From positions 1-64,000 of the forward strand of contig CALRNX020000001.1 of the NCBI GenBank assembly GCA_943369665.1: a stretch of DNA of 64,000 nucleotides. Reading direction: 5' to 3'. Of this stretch, positions 52,069 to 60,993 are shown in pieces (the first letter of the stretch is position 1; each line of letters opens with the position of its first letter). The position numbers and the translations under genes were made by a program. Under the pieces are notes generated by a model, which was given only the letters and a program-made list of their open reading frames with translations, was not told where the DNA came from and ran no database searches. Source of the stretch: UKL13-3 sp943369665. Lineage in GTDB: Bacteria; Bacteroidota; Bacteroidia; UKL13-3.

Positions 52069-54600
52069 ATGATTATAAGCTCAACATATAAAAGACTTTC
52101 ACTTTTTATTTACTCATTTTTACCTTTACTCATTTGCTCCTTTGCATTTGCACAAGCTCCCAAGACCTACACCTCTTCCGAAATTTTATTGCAACTCAAA
52201 AAGCTGAACACAGTAGGTTCGGTATTATATATTGCAGCGCATCCCGATGATGAAAACACCAGATTGATCGCTTATCTGGCTAATGAAAAATGTTTACGCA
52301 CAGGCTATTTAAGCTTGACACGAGGTGATGGCGGGCAAAACCTGATTGGCCCCGAACAAGGTGTTGAGTTGGGTGTGATCCGCACGCAAGAATTATTGGC
52401 TGCCCGCAGAATTGATGGTGGCGAACAGTTTTTTACCCGAGCTTATGATTTTGGATTTAGCAAATCGCCCGAAGAAACATTCACCAAATGGAACAAGGAT
52501 TCCATATTGGGCGATATGGTTTGGGTGATCCGCAACTTTAGGCCGGATATTATCATTACCCGTTTTGCAACAGATGGAAGTGGTGGACACGGACACCACA
52601 CAGCTTCAGCTATTTTAGCCGAAGAAGCCTTTGATGCGGCAGCCGACCCTACCCGATTTCCAGAACAACTCCAATATGTTGATGTATGGAAAACCCGCAG
52701 GATGTTCTACAATACGGTTGCCCGATTCCGTGATCCCAATGCCGATATGAGTGCCTATATTCCCTTGGATGTGGGAGGTTATAATCCATTGCTTGGAAAA
52801 AGTTATGGTGAAATTTCAGCAGAAAGCCGCAGCATGCACAAAAGCCAGGGTTTTGGAAGCGCCAAACAACGTGGTGAAATGTTGGAACATTTTAAACCGG
52901 TGAAAGGTGATACTGCAGGATTGAAAGACATTTTTGAAGGGATTGATTTTACGTGGAAGAGAGTTAAGGGTGGAGAGAAGATTGGTGTTGCTATATCAGA
53001 GGTTATAAAAGATTATGCAATTGAAACTCCAAATAAATCACGGACAAGTCTCCTTTCGCTTGGAGAATTATTAAAGTCGGTTAAGGGACAAGAATACTTT
53101 TATATTCATCATAACTTTGGAGATATTTTACTTTCAACATCGGGTTATTATCACGATGCAATAGCAACCGACTATAGTTATGATGTATCAAGTAAATTTA
53201 AATATACGGTTTTGACATTAGATAGGTCAAAGGATAATATTATACGTAAAGACACTCTGGAGCTTTTGGGTAATAAAATTACTCCTTTATATTGGTTGTC
53301 CGAGCCTATTCAAAACAACCTCTTTTATGTAAAAGACAAATCCTCCCTTTTAAGAAATAAATATGAATTGAATCTCTTTGCTCATTCGAGATTTGAATTC
53401 TATAAAGACAGTACTAGACTTTCGTTTAATACGTTATCTGATCCTACTAATTCTAAAGTTGTTTCTACAATAGAAAGGCACAGGATTCAATACAAATGGA
53501 CAGACCCCGAAAAAGGAGAACTTTACAGACCATTGGTAATTACACCTCCTGTGATGATTAATGTTATCAATGATGTAATGACTTTTACAGACAACCACTC
53601 AAAAAAAGTAAAAGTAATTTTAAAAGCTGGGAAAGATAGCGTTGAAGGTTCACTAAAAGTAAGAAGTTCAGCAAAGTCGTGGGGTATTGTTGTTGGTAAT
53701 GTAGTCAAGGCGGATAATAGAGCAACCTCATCAATTATTTTTCCCGAACAAATTGTTCCTTTCAAACTCAACAAAAAGAATGAAGAACAAATTTTGGAAT
53801 TTGAAATTGAACCTTATCCGTATGCAAAGGATGAAAATTTAACGTTTACTGTAAACGTAAACGGTGTCGAATACACCAAAGGCATCAAAGAAATCAAATA
53901 CGACCATATTCCGGTTCAGACTTTATTCCCTGAAGCAGAAGTTAAATTGGTAAAATTGGATGTGGTGAGAAAGAGCAAACGTATAGGTTATATCCCGGGT
54001 GCAGGTGATGAAGTGCAAGCTTGTTTAAGCCAGTTGGGTTATGAAGTTGTTACCTTAACCGATGATATGTTAACCAAGGAAAATCTAAGCCAGTTTGACG
54101 CCATCATTACAGGTGTACGTGCTTATAATACAAATGATAAGCTCCCTTCTTTTAAACAAAAACTAATGGATTATGTAGCTGCAGGTGGAAACCTAATAGT
54201 GCAATACAATACCAATAGTTGGGCGGGTCCATTGAGCAGTGATATTGGCCCGTACAAATTTAAAATTACCCGCGATCGCATTACCAATGAAGAAGCTAAA
54301 GTGAATATGTTATTGCCGAATCATCCGGTATTTAATACCCCAAACAAAATTACCGAGAAAGATTTTGAAGGATGGATCCAGGAACGCAGCATTTACCATG
54401 CAGGTGATTGGGATAGCAATTATGTTGCTCCTATCGGCATGGCCGATCCTAACGAAAAAGAAAACAAGGGCGCATTATTAATAGGCAAACACGGTAAAGG
54501 AAATTTCATTTACACAGGTCTGGTGTTTTTCAGAGAACTCCCCGCAGGTGTTCCCGGAGCATACAGACTGATGGTGAATTTAATCGAACTTGGTAAATAG
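52069..54600 (+). CDS. Secreted PIG-L (LmbE-like) family deacetylase with large C-terminal region
   Basis: 843 residues. A signal peptide (about 1-29) precedes the PIG-L domain: IAAHPDDEN near residue 56 (zinc-binding AHPDDE), GVIRTQELLAARRIDGG, and GHGHHTASAIL near 173. PIG-L enzymes remove N-acetyl groups from sugars or conjugates. The middle is beta-rich, and the end (about 640-843: GYIPGAGDEVQACLSQLGYEV, FDAIITGVRAYNT, AAGGNLIVQYNT) resembles a class I glutamine-amidotransferase-like/ThuA fold. This multi-domain layout is typical of Bacteroidota members. Substrate unknown. Confidence 0.88.
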   Translation: MIISSTYKRLSLFIYSFLPLLICSFAFAQAPKTYTSSEILLQLKKLNTVGSVLYIAAHPDDENTRLIAYLANEKCLRTGYLSLTRGDGGQNLIGPEQGVELGVIRTQELLAARRIDGGEQFFTRAYDFGFSKSPEETFTKWNKDSILGDMVWVIRNFRPDIIITRFATDGSGGHGHHTASAILAEEAFDAAADPTRFPEQLQYVDVWKTRRMFYNTVARFRDPNADMSAYIPLDVGGYNPLLGKSYGEISAESRSMHKSQGFGSAKQRGEMLEHFKPVKGDTAGLKDIFEGIDFTWKRVKGGEKIGVAISEVIKDYAIETPNKSRTSLLSLGELLKSVKGQEYFYIHHNFGDILLSTSGYYHDAIATDYSYDVSSKFKYTVLTLDRSKDNIIRKDTLELLGNKITPLYWLSEPIQNNLFYVKDKSSLLRNKYELNLFAHSRFEFYKDSTRLSFNTLSDPTNSKVVSTIERHRIQYKWTDPEKGELYRPLVITPPVMINVINDVMTFTDNHSKKVKVILKAGKDSVEGSLKVRSSAKSWGIVVGNVVKADNRATSSIIFPEQIVPFKLNKKNEEQILEFEIEPYPYAKDENLTFTVNVNGVEYTKGIKEIKYDHIPVQTLFPEAEVKLVKLDVVRKSKRIGYIPGAGDEVQACLSQLGYEVVTLTDDMLTKENLSQFDAIITGVRAYNTNDKLPSFKQKLMDYVAAGGNLIVQYNTNSWAGPLSSDIGPYKFKITRDRITNEEAKVNMLLPNHPVFNTPNKITEKDFEGWIQERSIYHAGDWDSNYVAPIGMADPNEKENKGALLIGKHGKGNFIYTGLVFFRELPAGVPGAYRLMVNLIELGK

Positions 54601-54739
54601 CCGCAGATTACGCAGATTCATTCTGCATGGTCATTGGTTATATTGCCACAGATTTTCACTGACAAAAAATAATAGTTTCTGTGCTAATCTGTGGCATTCA
54701 TTGTCGAGACGGTATCAATAAATCTGCTTAATCTGCCGC
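54601..54739. repeat. Nested inverted repeats of CAGATT/AATCTG words
   Basis: Inner arms GCCACAGATT (54645-54654) and AATCTGTGGC (54686-54695) are perfect. Outer arms, from CCGCAGATTACGCAGATT (54601-54618) and the complementary AATCTGCTTAATCTGCCGC (54721-54739), are imperfect. The 139-base gap could fold into one long hairpin. It looks like a dispersed intergenic repeat unit. Confidence 0.65.
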
Positions 54740-54747
54740 TAAAAAAT

Positions 54748-54846
54748 ATGGAAGAAGAAAATTTCAATCATTGGTATATAGCCGTCATTGCTGCATTGGC
54801 AATTGAGGTGGTATTGTTTTATGTATTTACTATTTATTTTTCATAA
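54748..54846 (+). CDS. 32-residue membrane micropeptide upstream of a sodium symporter operon
   Basis: Acidic start (MEEENFNHW) followed by one hydrophobic helix (YIAVIAALAIEVVLFYVFTIYF). The stop is 2 bases before the YciI-like gene and the frame begins just after the inverted repeat, so its spacing fits an operon leader gene. Small hydrophobic subunits encoded beside SSS-family symporters are known in bacteria; the role here is inferred. Confidence 0.5.
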   Translation: MEEENFNHWYIAVIAALAIEVVLFYVFTIYFS

Positions 54847-54848
54847 GT

Positions 54849-55307
54849 ATGGACAGGATAAAATTTGGAATCGTATTAAGCGTTCTCTTTGTAGGTTCTC
54901 TTACATTGCAAGCCCAACAAGCTTCTTTTAACAAACAACTGGCCGATTCATTGCATGCCGATGAATACGGTATGAAGCAATATGTTATGGCCTTTTTGAA
55001 AGTTGGCCCTAACCGAAATCAGGATTCGGCAACTGTGGCTGCCTTACAAGCCGGGCATATGCAAAATATTGGTCGCTTAGCCGCAGAAGGTAAATTGGTT
55101 GTTGCCGGCCCTTTTTTGGATAAAGGTGAACTGAGGGGTATTTTTATTTTTAATGTTACCACCATTGAAGAGGCAAAACAATTAACGGAAACAGATCCGG
55201 CTGTTAAAGCCGGGCGTTTGGTAATGGAGTTACATCCCTGGTATGGTTCGGCAGCAATGATGCTAGTGAACCCAATCCATCAAACAATTGCGATCAAAAA
55301 CCACTGA
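54849..55307 (+). CDS. Secreted YciI-like protein
   Basis: 152 residues. Signal peptide (about 1-22, LTLQAQ), then a single YCII-related ferredoxin-like domain: QYVMAFLKVGPNR, HMQNIGRLAAEGKLVVAGPFLDKGELRGIFIFN, EEAKQLTETDPAVKAGRLVMELHPWYG. Cytoplasmic YciI proteins use His and Asp in a small active site; the exported form has unknown function. It is 2 bases after the micropeptide and 2 bases before the symporter, so probably cotranscribed and coupled. Confidence 0.8.
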   Translation: MDRIKFGIVLSVLFVGSLTLQAQQASFNKQLADSLHADEYGMKQYVMAFLKVGPNRNQDSATVAALQAGHMQNIGRLAAEGKLVVAGPFLDKGELRGIFIFNVTTIEEAKQLTETDPAVKAGRLVMELHPWYGSAAMMLVNPIHQTIAIKNH

Positions 55308-55309
55308 GC

Positions 55310-57013
55310 ATGAACAGTATTGATTGGATCGTTTTAGTTGCTACACTTATTGCTGTCATCAGTTATGGTGTGTATAAAAGCACCCACGAAAAAAACTTAA
55401 ACAGTTATTTCAAAAGCAATAACTCCATGAGTTGGTTTCTGATCCTGCTTTCTATTATGGGAACACAGGCCAGCGCCATTACGTTTCTTTCGGCACCGGG
55501 ACAAGCTTATACGGATGGAATGCGGTTTGTGCAATACTATTTTGGATTGCCCTTGGCCATGGTTGTGCTCTGTATCACATTTGTTCCTATTTACCACAAG
55601 CTTAAGGTATACACGGCCTATGAGTATTTAGAGCAACGTTTCGATTTGCGCACACGTGCCCTTACTTCCATCCTGTTTTTAGTCTCGCGCGGACTCTCAA
55701 CAGGTATCAGCATTTATGCTCCCTCTATTATCTTATCATCACTTTTGGGGTGGAATATATATGCCACCAATATTGTAATGGGCGGTTTGCTAATTATTTA
55801 TACCATGACGGGTGGTGCCAAAGCGGTTGCTTACACCCAAATGCAACAATTGTTTATTGTGTTTGTCGGGATGTTTCTGGCAGGTTATATGGTGGTGCAT
55901 TTATTGCCCGAAGGTGTTGGTTTTACAGATGCCTTGCAGGTAGCAGGGAAAATGAACAAGTTGAATATTATTGAAACCAAAATAGATATAACCGATAGCC
56001 ATTGGTGGAAAGACAAATACAATATCTGGAGTGGATTAATTGGTGGTTTCTTTTTGGCCCTCTCCTATTTCGGTACAGATCAAAGCCAGGTTGGGCGTTA
56101 CCTCACGGCTAAAAATATCAAAGAAAGCCGAATGGGTTTATTGATGAACGGGCTGGTAAAAGTTCCTATGCAGTTTTTGATTTTATTGATTGGTGCCTTG
56201 GTATTTTCGTTTTACATGTTTTATAACTCTCCCATTTTCTTTAATCAAAAACAAATAGAAAAAGTAGAAAACAGTGTTTACAAAACAGAGTTGGTAACGC
56301 TGCAACAACAACAGGATTCATTAAACAGGTTAACTCAACAATATTCGACAGCTTTAGTAAACGCTATTCACAACAACGATAAACAAGAAACAACAAACGC
56401 TCAAACATTGCTTGCGCAAACCGAAAACGTTAAACAACAAACCCGAAAACAAACAATAGCATTAATCAAACAAGCAGATAAAACAGCCGATGTAAACGAT
56501 ACCAATTATATCTTTTTGTATTTTGTGGTGCATCATTTACCCAAAGGATTGATCGGATTATTAATAGCTGTTATCTTTTTAGCTGCCTGGGGAAGCATTG
56601 CTGCTGCCTTAAACTCACTGGCATCTTCAACCGTTATTGATCTGTATCAACGGATGTGGGTTACAGGTAAATCCGATTTACATTACTACAAAGCATCCAA
56701 ATGGATTACCTTGTTTTGGGGGCTGTTTTGCATAGCAACAGCCATGTTTGCATCACAATTGGGAAGTTTAATTGAAGCCGTTAATGTATTGGGTAGTTTG
56801 TTTTACGGAACCATGCTGGGCATTTTTGTGGTAGCGTTCTACTTAAAACGTGTTGGCAGTAAAGCCGTTTTTTATGCAGCATTATTAGCCGAAGCTGGTG
56901 TGATTTCCATTTACATTGCCGATATTGTTTCATTCCTTTGGCTGAATGTTATTGGATGTCTATTGGTGGTTATTATTGCATTGTGTTTCCCTCGAAACAA
57001 ATTCGTTCAATAG
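55310..57013 (+). CDS. Sodium:solute symporter (SSS family)
   Basis: 567 residues, about 13 membrane helices. SSS signatures: GTQASAITFLSAPGQAYTDGMRFVQYYFGLPLAM in the N-terminal part, YEYLEQRFDLRTRALTSILFL, GGAKAVAYTQMQQLFI, SYFGTDQSQVGRYL and AAWGSIAAALNSLASSTVIDLYQR. An unusual hydrophilic coiled-coil insert of about 80 residues (around 318-395, Gln/Lys/Thr-rich) interrupts the helices before the last third. Substrate unknown; a sugar, amino acid or nucleoside are all possible. Confidence 0.9.
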   Translation: MNSIDWIVLVATLIAVISYGVYKSTHEKNLNSYFKSNNSMSWFLILLSIMGTQASAITFLSAPGQAYTDGMRFVQYYFGLPLAMVVLCITFVPIYHKLKVYTAYEYLEQRFDLRTRALTSILFLVSRGLSTGISIYAPSIILSSLLGWNIYATNIVMGGLLIIYTMTGGAKAVAYTQMQQLFIVFVGMFLAGYMVVHLLPEGVGFTDALQVAGKMNKLNIIETKIDITDSHWWKDKYNIWSGLIGGFFLALSYFGTDQSQVGRYLTAKNIKESRMGLLMNGLVKVPMQFLILLIGALVFSFYMFYNSPIFFNQKQIEKVENSVYKTELVTLQQQQDSLNRLTQQYSTALVNAIHNNDKQETTNAQTLLAQTENVKQQTRKQTIALIKQADKTADVNDTNYIFLYFVVHHLPKGLIGLLIAVIFLAAWGSIAAALNSLASSTVIDLYQRMWVTGKSDLHYYKASKWITLFWGLFCIATAMFASQLGSLIEAVNVLGSLFYGTMLGIFVVAFYLKRVGSKAVFYAALLAEAGVISIYIADIVSFLWLNVIGCLLVVIIALCFPRNKFVQ

Positions 57014-57117
57014 GTTTTTACAGCTTATTCGGTTCCAATGCAGCATTGTGAATAGGTTATGTATTTCTGATTTTTGAAATAATTGTGTTACTTCGGTAAT
57101 CGTATTCAAAAAAACGT

Positions 57118-58713
57118 ATGAAACACCTGGCAGTCTTTTTACTATCCTTGATCCCGCTCTATAAAGTAGCTGCTCAACAACCTTCACCCGTTCATCCTTT
57201 CGGAGATACGCTGTTTTATATTACAGCGCAAGTAGGCAGCTTTACACCACAAGAAAGGGCAAATGCAATTGGCAAACGACTTATCGCCATTGCAGAGTCA
57301 CTCGAACAGTTTAACAGAGATTCTGTTAATATTCAATCATCAGAGTGGGGATTGAATATTGTGCATGAAGGTAATATCATTATGGTAGTGTTGCCTGATG
57401 ATACCCTAGGAACAGGTAAAGACATACATACCCTTGCCGCTTTCAATGCCGAAAAAATTAAGCAAAGCATTGATGCGTATCATCACCAATGGGAGTTTAA
57501 AAATGTGATTACCAGAGTGGGATTAGCCTTTGTTTCGCTGGTGGTTTTCTTGCTCATTATCGTTAGTATTAATAAAGGATACCGATGGACGTTAGCCAAG
57601 TTACAGAGTTGGAAGGGTACCAAAATAAAAAGTATTAAGCTGAATAATTATGAGTTCTTAAATACAGAAAGATTGATTCGTGCATTCGGATTGATTGCTA
57701 ATATCCTCAGAGTACTCTGCATTGTGATTGCCTTGTATATTTTACTACCCGTATTGTTTAGTATTTTTCCTGTTACCAAACAGTGGACCCAACTTATCAT
57801 AAGTTACACCATCTCCCCGCTAAATCATGTATTTCGTTCGATCGTTAACTATATTCCAAACCTATTCAGCATTCTCATTATTTATGGGTTCACGTTTTAT
57901 GCTGTAAGAGGCTTTCGTTTTTTAGCTGATGAAATTGAAAAGGGTGCTTTAAAAATCAGTGGATTTTATCCCGACTGGGCCAAACCTACTTTTAATATCA
58001 TACGGTTTTTGTTATACGCATTTATGCTGATCGTTATTTTTCCCTATCTGCCGGGTTCTAAATCGCCCGCTTTTCAAGGGGTTTCGGTATTTCTCGGCTT
58101 GCTTATTTCATTTGGATCCTCATCGGCTATTGCCAATGCGGTTGCCGGTTTGGTTATAACATTCATGCGTCCGTTTAAGGTTGGCGATAGGGTTCGTATT
58201 GGAGAAATATCAGGAGATGTTATTGAAAAATCAATGTTGGTTACCCGTATCCGTACCATTAAAAACGAAGAGATTACCATTCCCAATTCAACTGTATTGT
58301 CTAATCATACCATTAATTATAGTGCCAATGCAAGTGAAAAAGGATTGATATTACATACCTCCGTTACAATTGGTTACGATGCCCCATGGCGTACTATTCA
58401 CGAACTTCTGATTTCGGCTGCTCTCCGAACGGATAAAATTGAAGCTGATCCCAAACCATTTGTTTTGCAAACCAGTTTAGACGATTTTTATGTATCGTAT
58501 CAAATTAATGCATACACACATCATGCAAGGGGAATGGCCGATATTTATTCTGAGTTGCACAAGCATATTCAGGATTGTTTTAACGAAGCGGGTGTTGAAA
58601 TTATGAGCCCGCATTATGGTGCTTTACGCAATGGGAATACCATTGCCATTCCCAAAGATTACCGTCCGGCAGATTACAAGGCTGATGTGTTTGAAGTTAA
58701 AAAAGAGCAATAA
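57118..58713 (+). CDS. MscS-family mechanosensitive channel
   Basis: 531 residues. Signal peptide (about 1-19), a periplasmic N-terminal region, then four or five helices. The pore helix and upper beta domain are clear: GSSSAIANAVAGLVITFMRPFKVGDRVRIGEISGDVIEKSMLVTRIRT, then NEEITIPNSTVLSNHTINYS. The C-terminal alpha/beta domain follows. It opens under membrane tension to release solutes. The extended N-terminus marks it as a larger MscS homologue, not E. coli MscS itself. Monocistronic with a terminator. Confidence 0.92.
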   Translation: MKHLAVFLLSLIPLYKVAAQQPSPVHPFGDTLFYITAQVGSFTPQERANAIGKRLIAIAESLEQFNRDSVNIQSSEWGLNIVHEGNIIMVVLPDDTLGTGKDIHTLAAFNAEKIKQSIDAYHHQWEFKNVITRVGLAFVSLVVFLLIIVSINKGYRWTLAKLQSWKGTKIKSIKLNNYEFLNTERLIRAFGLIANILRVLCIVIALYILLPVLFSIFPVTKQWTQLIISYTISPLNHVFRSIVNYIPNLFSILIIYGFTFYAVRGFRFLADEIEKGALKISGFYPDWAKPTFNIIRFLLYAFMLIVIFPYLPGSKSPAFQGVSVFLGLLISFGSSSAIANAVAGLVITFMRPFKVGDRVRIGEISGDVIEKSMLVTRIRTIKNEEITIPNSTVLSNHTINYSANASEKGLILHTSVTIGYDAPWRTIHELLISAALRTDKIEADPKPFVLQTSLDDFYVSYQINAYTHHARGMADIYSELHKHIQDCFNEAGVEIMSPHYGALRNGNTIAIPKDYRPADYKADVFEVKKEQ

Positions 58714-58724
58714 TGCCATAATAA

Positions 58725-58760
58725 AAAACGCCCCACCGGCATATGCAAGTGGGGCGTTTT
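58725..58760. terminator. Bidirectional terminator between MscS and DUF2911 genes
   Basis: AAAACGCCCCAC (58725-58736) pairs with GTGGGGCGTTTT (58749-58760). Confidence 0.85.
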
Positions 58761-58779
58761 CGTTAAAGGAAATGTTAAT

Positions 58780-59649
58780 TTATTTCTTTTTTGCAGGTGC
58801 CGGTTTGTAAGCAGGGTTTGCTTTAATTTCAGCTTGCAATTTTTCGTTGTTTTTCATGTATGATCCGTCTCCTCCTTCTTTAGCAATTGTCCATGATTCA
58901 GTAGAAGTAGCCATTGCTCCATTGTAATCTTTTAATGCATTTTGGATCTTCGCTTTTGTATAAAGATTCCAATAAGCCTGAGGGTTTGCAGCCACTGCTT
59001 TGTTGATCCACTCAAGGGCTTTGTTCAGGTCTTTACCGTTTTCCAAATAATAGCTAGCTGCTTGTGAGTAAGGACGTGTATCTTTTGCCATGCTCTCTTC
59101 TATTTGTTTTGAAATACGAGCATCATAATCGGCAGTTACTTTAAAGCTCACAGCTGTGTTTTCCCAAGTTAGTTCAATATCTGCCTCAGTGTTTTTCAAG
59201 TTATTTACAGCAATTGTAAATGTTTCAACCGTAGCAGCTGTGCGGGTTGATTTTACCACAAAACGTGCAATATCATTTTCTTGTTTGTAGGCACCCTCGC
59301 TTGTAACAGTTAAGTCTTTTGTAATGATCACAGTCCAATCTGATTCACCCGGAATCGTTAACAAACCATATTTTCCGGCTTTTACATCCATGCCGTTCAA
59401 TTTTACATCTTCACCAAAACTAATTGTTGTTGCACCATTAGCTCCGGTACGCCATAGTTTACCAAAAGGTACTACATCACCAAAAACCTTACGGCCTTTT
59501 GCACTTGGGCGTGAATAACTTACTTCAATTTTAGAAGTAGCAAAATTTTGAGAAAACGAAGCCGAAGGGCTTGGTTGTGGGAAAGGAATCGTTTGGGCGC
59601 TAACGGCCATTGTGCCTGCTAAGGCTAATGCTAATAGATAGTTTTTCAT
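58780..59649 (-). CDS. Secreted DUF2911/TPR protein
   Basis: 289 residues. Signal peptide (about 1-18, AVSAQ). DUF2911 covers about 25-175: IEVSYSRPSAKGRKVFGDVVPFGKLWRTGANGATTISF, GMDVKAGKYGLLTIPGESDWTVII. A C-terminal pair of TPR-like helices follows (ALEWINKAVAANPQAYWNLYTKAKIQNALKDYNGAMAT). DUF2911 proteins are common in Bacteroidota and of unknown function. Single gene. Confidence 0.88.
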   Translation of the reverse strand: MKNYLLALALAGTMAVSAQTIPFPQPSPSASFSQNFATSKIEVSYSRPSAKGRKVFGDVVPFGKLWRTGANGATTISFGEDVKLNGMDVKAGKYGLLTIPGESDWTVIITKDLTVTSEGAYKQENDIARFVVKSTRTAATVETFTIAVNNLKNTEADIELTWENTAVSFKVTADYDARISKQIEESMAKDTRPYSQAASYYLENGKDLNKALEWINKAVAANPQAYWNLYTKAKIQNALKDYNGAMATSTESWTIAKEGGDGSYMKNNEKLQAEIKANPAYKPAPAKKK

Positions 59650-59694
59650 ATGTGTTTTTTAAGATAAGACAAAAAGTGTTAACGTTTAATGGGT

Positions 59695-60483
59695 TTATAA
59701 GTTTGCAGTTCTTCCACCATCCACGGGAATATTAATCCCTGTGATGTATGATGCATAATCACTTGCCAGAAATGCTGCTACATAAGCCGGTTCTTCAGGT
59801 TTGGCAAATCTTCCCAAAGGAATTTCGTCTGTCATTTCTTTGCTCACCTCTTCAATGCTATGGTGTTGTTTGGCAGCTTTACCTTCAATAATTTGAGCAA
59901 GCCTGTCGGTAGCAGTTGCCCCCGGTAAGATATTGTTTACGGTAATATTGTATTTGCCCAACTCATTCGCCAGTGTTTTACTCCAATTGGCCACTGCACC
60001 GCGAATGCTGTTGCTCACTCCCAAACCTTTCAATGGAATTTTTACCGAAGTAGAAATGATGTTAATGATACGTCCGTATCCCGAAGCCCGCATACCATCT
60101 ACTACACTTTGAACCAATACCTGATTGCATAGTAAGTGTTGGGTAAATGCTGTTGTAAATTCGTGTAACTCAGCATCAATAGCCAATCCTGCAGGTGGCC
60201 CACCAGTATTGTTCACCAAAATATGAAATACTTTAGGCTCGTGCATCTTTACTTCCAACAAGGCCTTCAACTCTTCGGGTTTGTTAAAATCAGCAGCTAT
60301 AAAATCGTGGATTTGTCCTTTTGAAGTATCCAGGTCTTTTACAATCTGTTGCAAAATAGCTTCGCTGCGTGAAACCAATGTTACATTAGCACCCAGTAAA
60401 GCAAACTGTTTGGCTATAGCGTTACCAATTCCGCGTGAAGCTCCACAAACCAGAGCGTTTTTTCCTTGTAAATTTATATTCAT
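59695..60483 (-). CDS. SDR-family oxidoreductase with atypical active site
   Basis: 262 residues. The cofactor motif is VCGASRGIGNAIAKQF, then NNTGGPP (in place of NNAG), and the C-terminal GINIPVDGGRTANL is FabG-like. The catalytic YxxxK is not found: after the Ser region NIISTSVK, the expected position reads GVSNSIRGAVANWSK, so Tyr and Lys are Ser and Arg. It may be a non-canonical reductase or a non-enzymatic family member. It is followed on the same strand by nothing close; the hotdog gene lies 8 bases upstream. Confidence 0.85.
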   Translation of the reverse strand: MNINLQGKNALVCGASRGIGNAIAKQFALLGANVTLVSRSEAILQQIVKDLDTSKGQIHDFIAADFNKPEELKALLEVKMHEPKVFHILVNNTGGPPAGLAIDAELHEFTTAFTQHLLCNQVLVQSVVDGMRASGYGRIINIISTSVKIPLKGLGVSNSIRGAVANWSKTLANELGKYNITVNNILPGATATDRLAQIIEGKAAKQHHSIEEVSKEMTDEIPLGRFAKPEEPAYVAAFLASDYASYITGINIPVDGGRTANL

Positions 60484-60491
60484 ATTGTGTT

Positions 60492-60908
60492 TTAGAGCGA
60501 GCCAAAAATAGCATTTAATTTTTCTTTCCGTAATATCTTTTGGCCTGTTTCTCCAAAGGCAATAAGCCTGTCGCCTACTTTGGCGGTAAAACTGCAGATA
60601 ACAGAGTTGCCAACTGCACTTTGCAGAGTGGCTTCAAATACAATTGTTGAACCAATCAAAGCCGGTGAAGCATGTTCTATTTTCAGAAAAGTACCGATCC
60701 CCTCTTCATCCTCTTCTTTCATCTCCAGTACAAACAAACGACAAGCCCATTCAGCATCTCTGCCCAATGCAAACGTTGCGTACACAGGGTGTACTTCGCC
60801 CGATTCAAAAACAGCAGTATCCGCTGTTTCAACAAGCTTTGTAAATATTTTAGTGGAACCTACCTGGAAAGGGAATAACATATAAAATTCGAATTGCGAA
60901 GTGAACAA
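60492..60908 (-). CDS. Hotdog-fold thioesterase-like protein
   Basis: 138 residues, or 130 if the Met at residue 9 is used. VYATFALGRDAEWACRLFVL, EGIGTFLKIEHASPALIGSTIVFEATL and CSFTAKVGDRLIAFGETGQKIL fit the FlK-like/acyl-CoA thioesterase hotdog pattern, including the HASPALIGS substrate loop and the closing GxGxQxI-like strand. Likely hydrolyses or binds an acyl-CoA. It is 8 bases upstream of the SDR gene, so both may act on one acyl pathway. Confidence 0.7.
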   Translation of the reverse strand: MFTSQFEFYMLFPFQVGSTKIFTKLVETADTAVFESGEVHPVYATFALGRDAEWACRLFVLEMKEEDEEGIGTFLKIEHASPALIGSTIVFEATLQSAVGNSVICSFTAKVGDRLIAFGETGQKILRKEKLNAIFGSL

Positions 60909-60993
60909 AAATGCGAAATTATTTTAATGAAAAACAGGTCTGAGCAAATGATATTCGAAAACTCCGCAATTTTGCTCATTCCGAATTTCGCAC

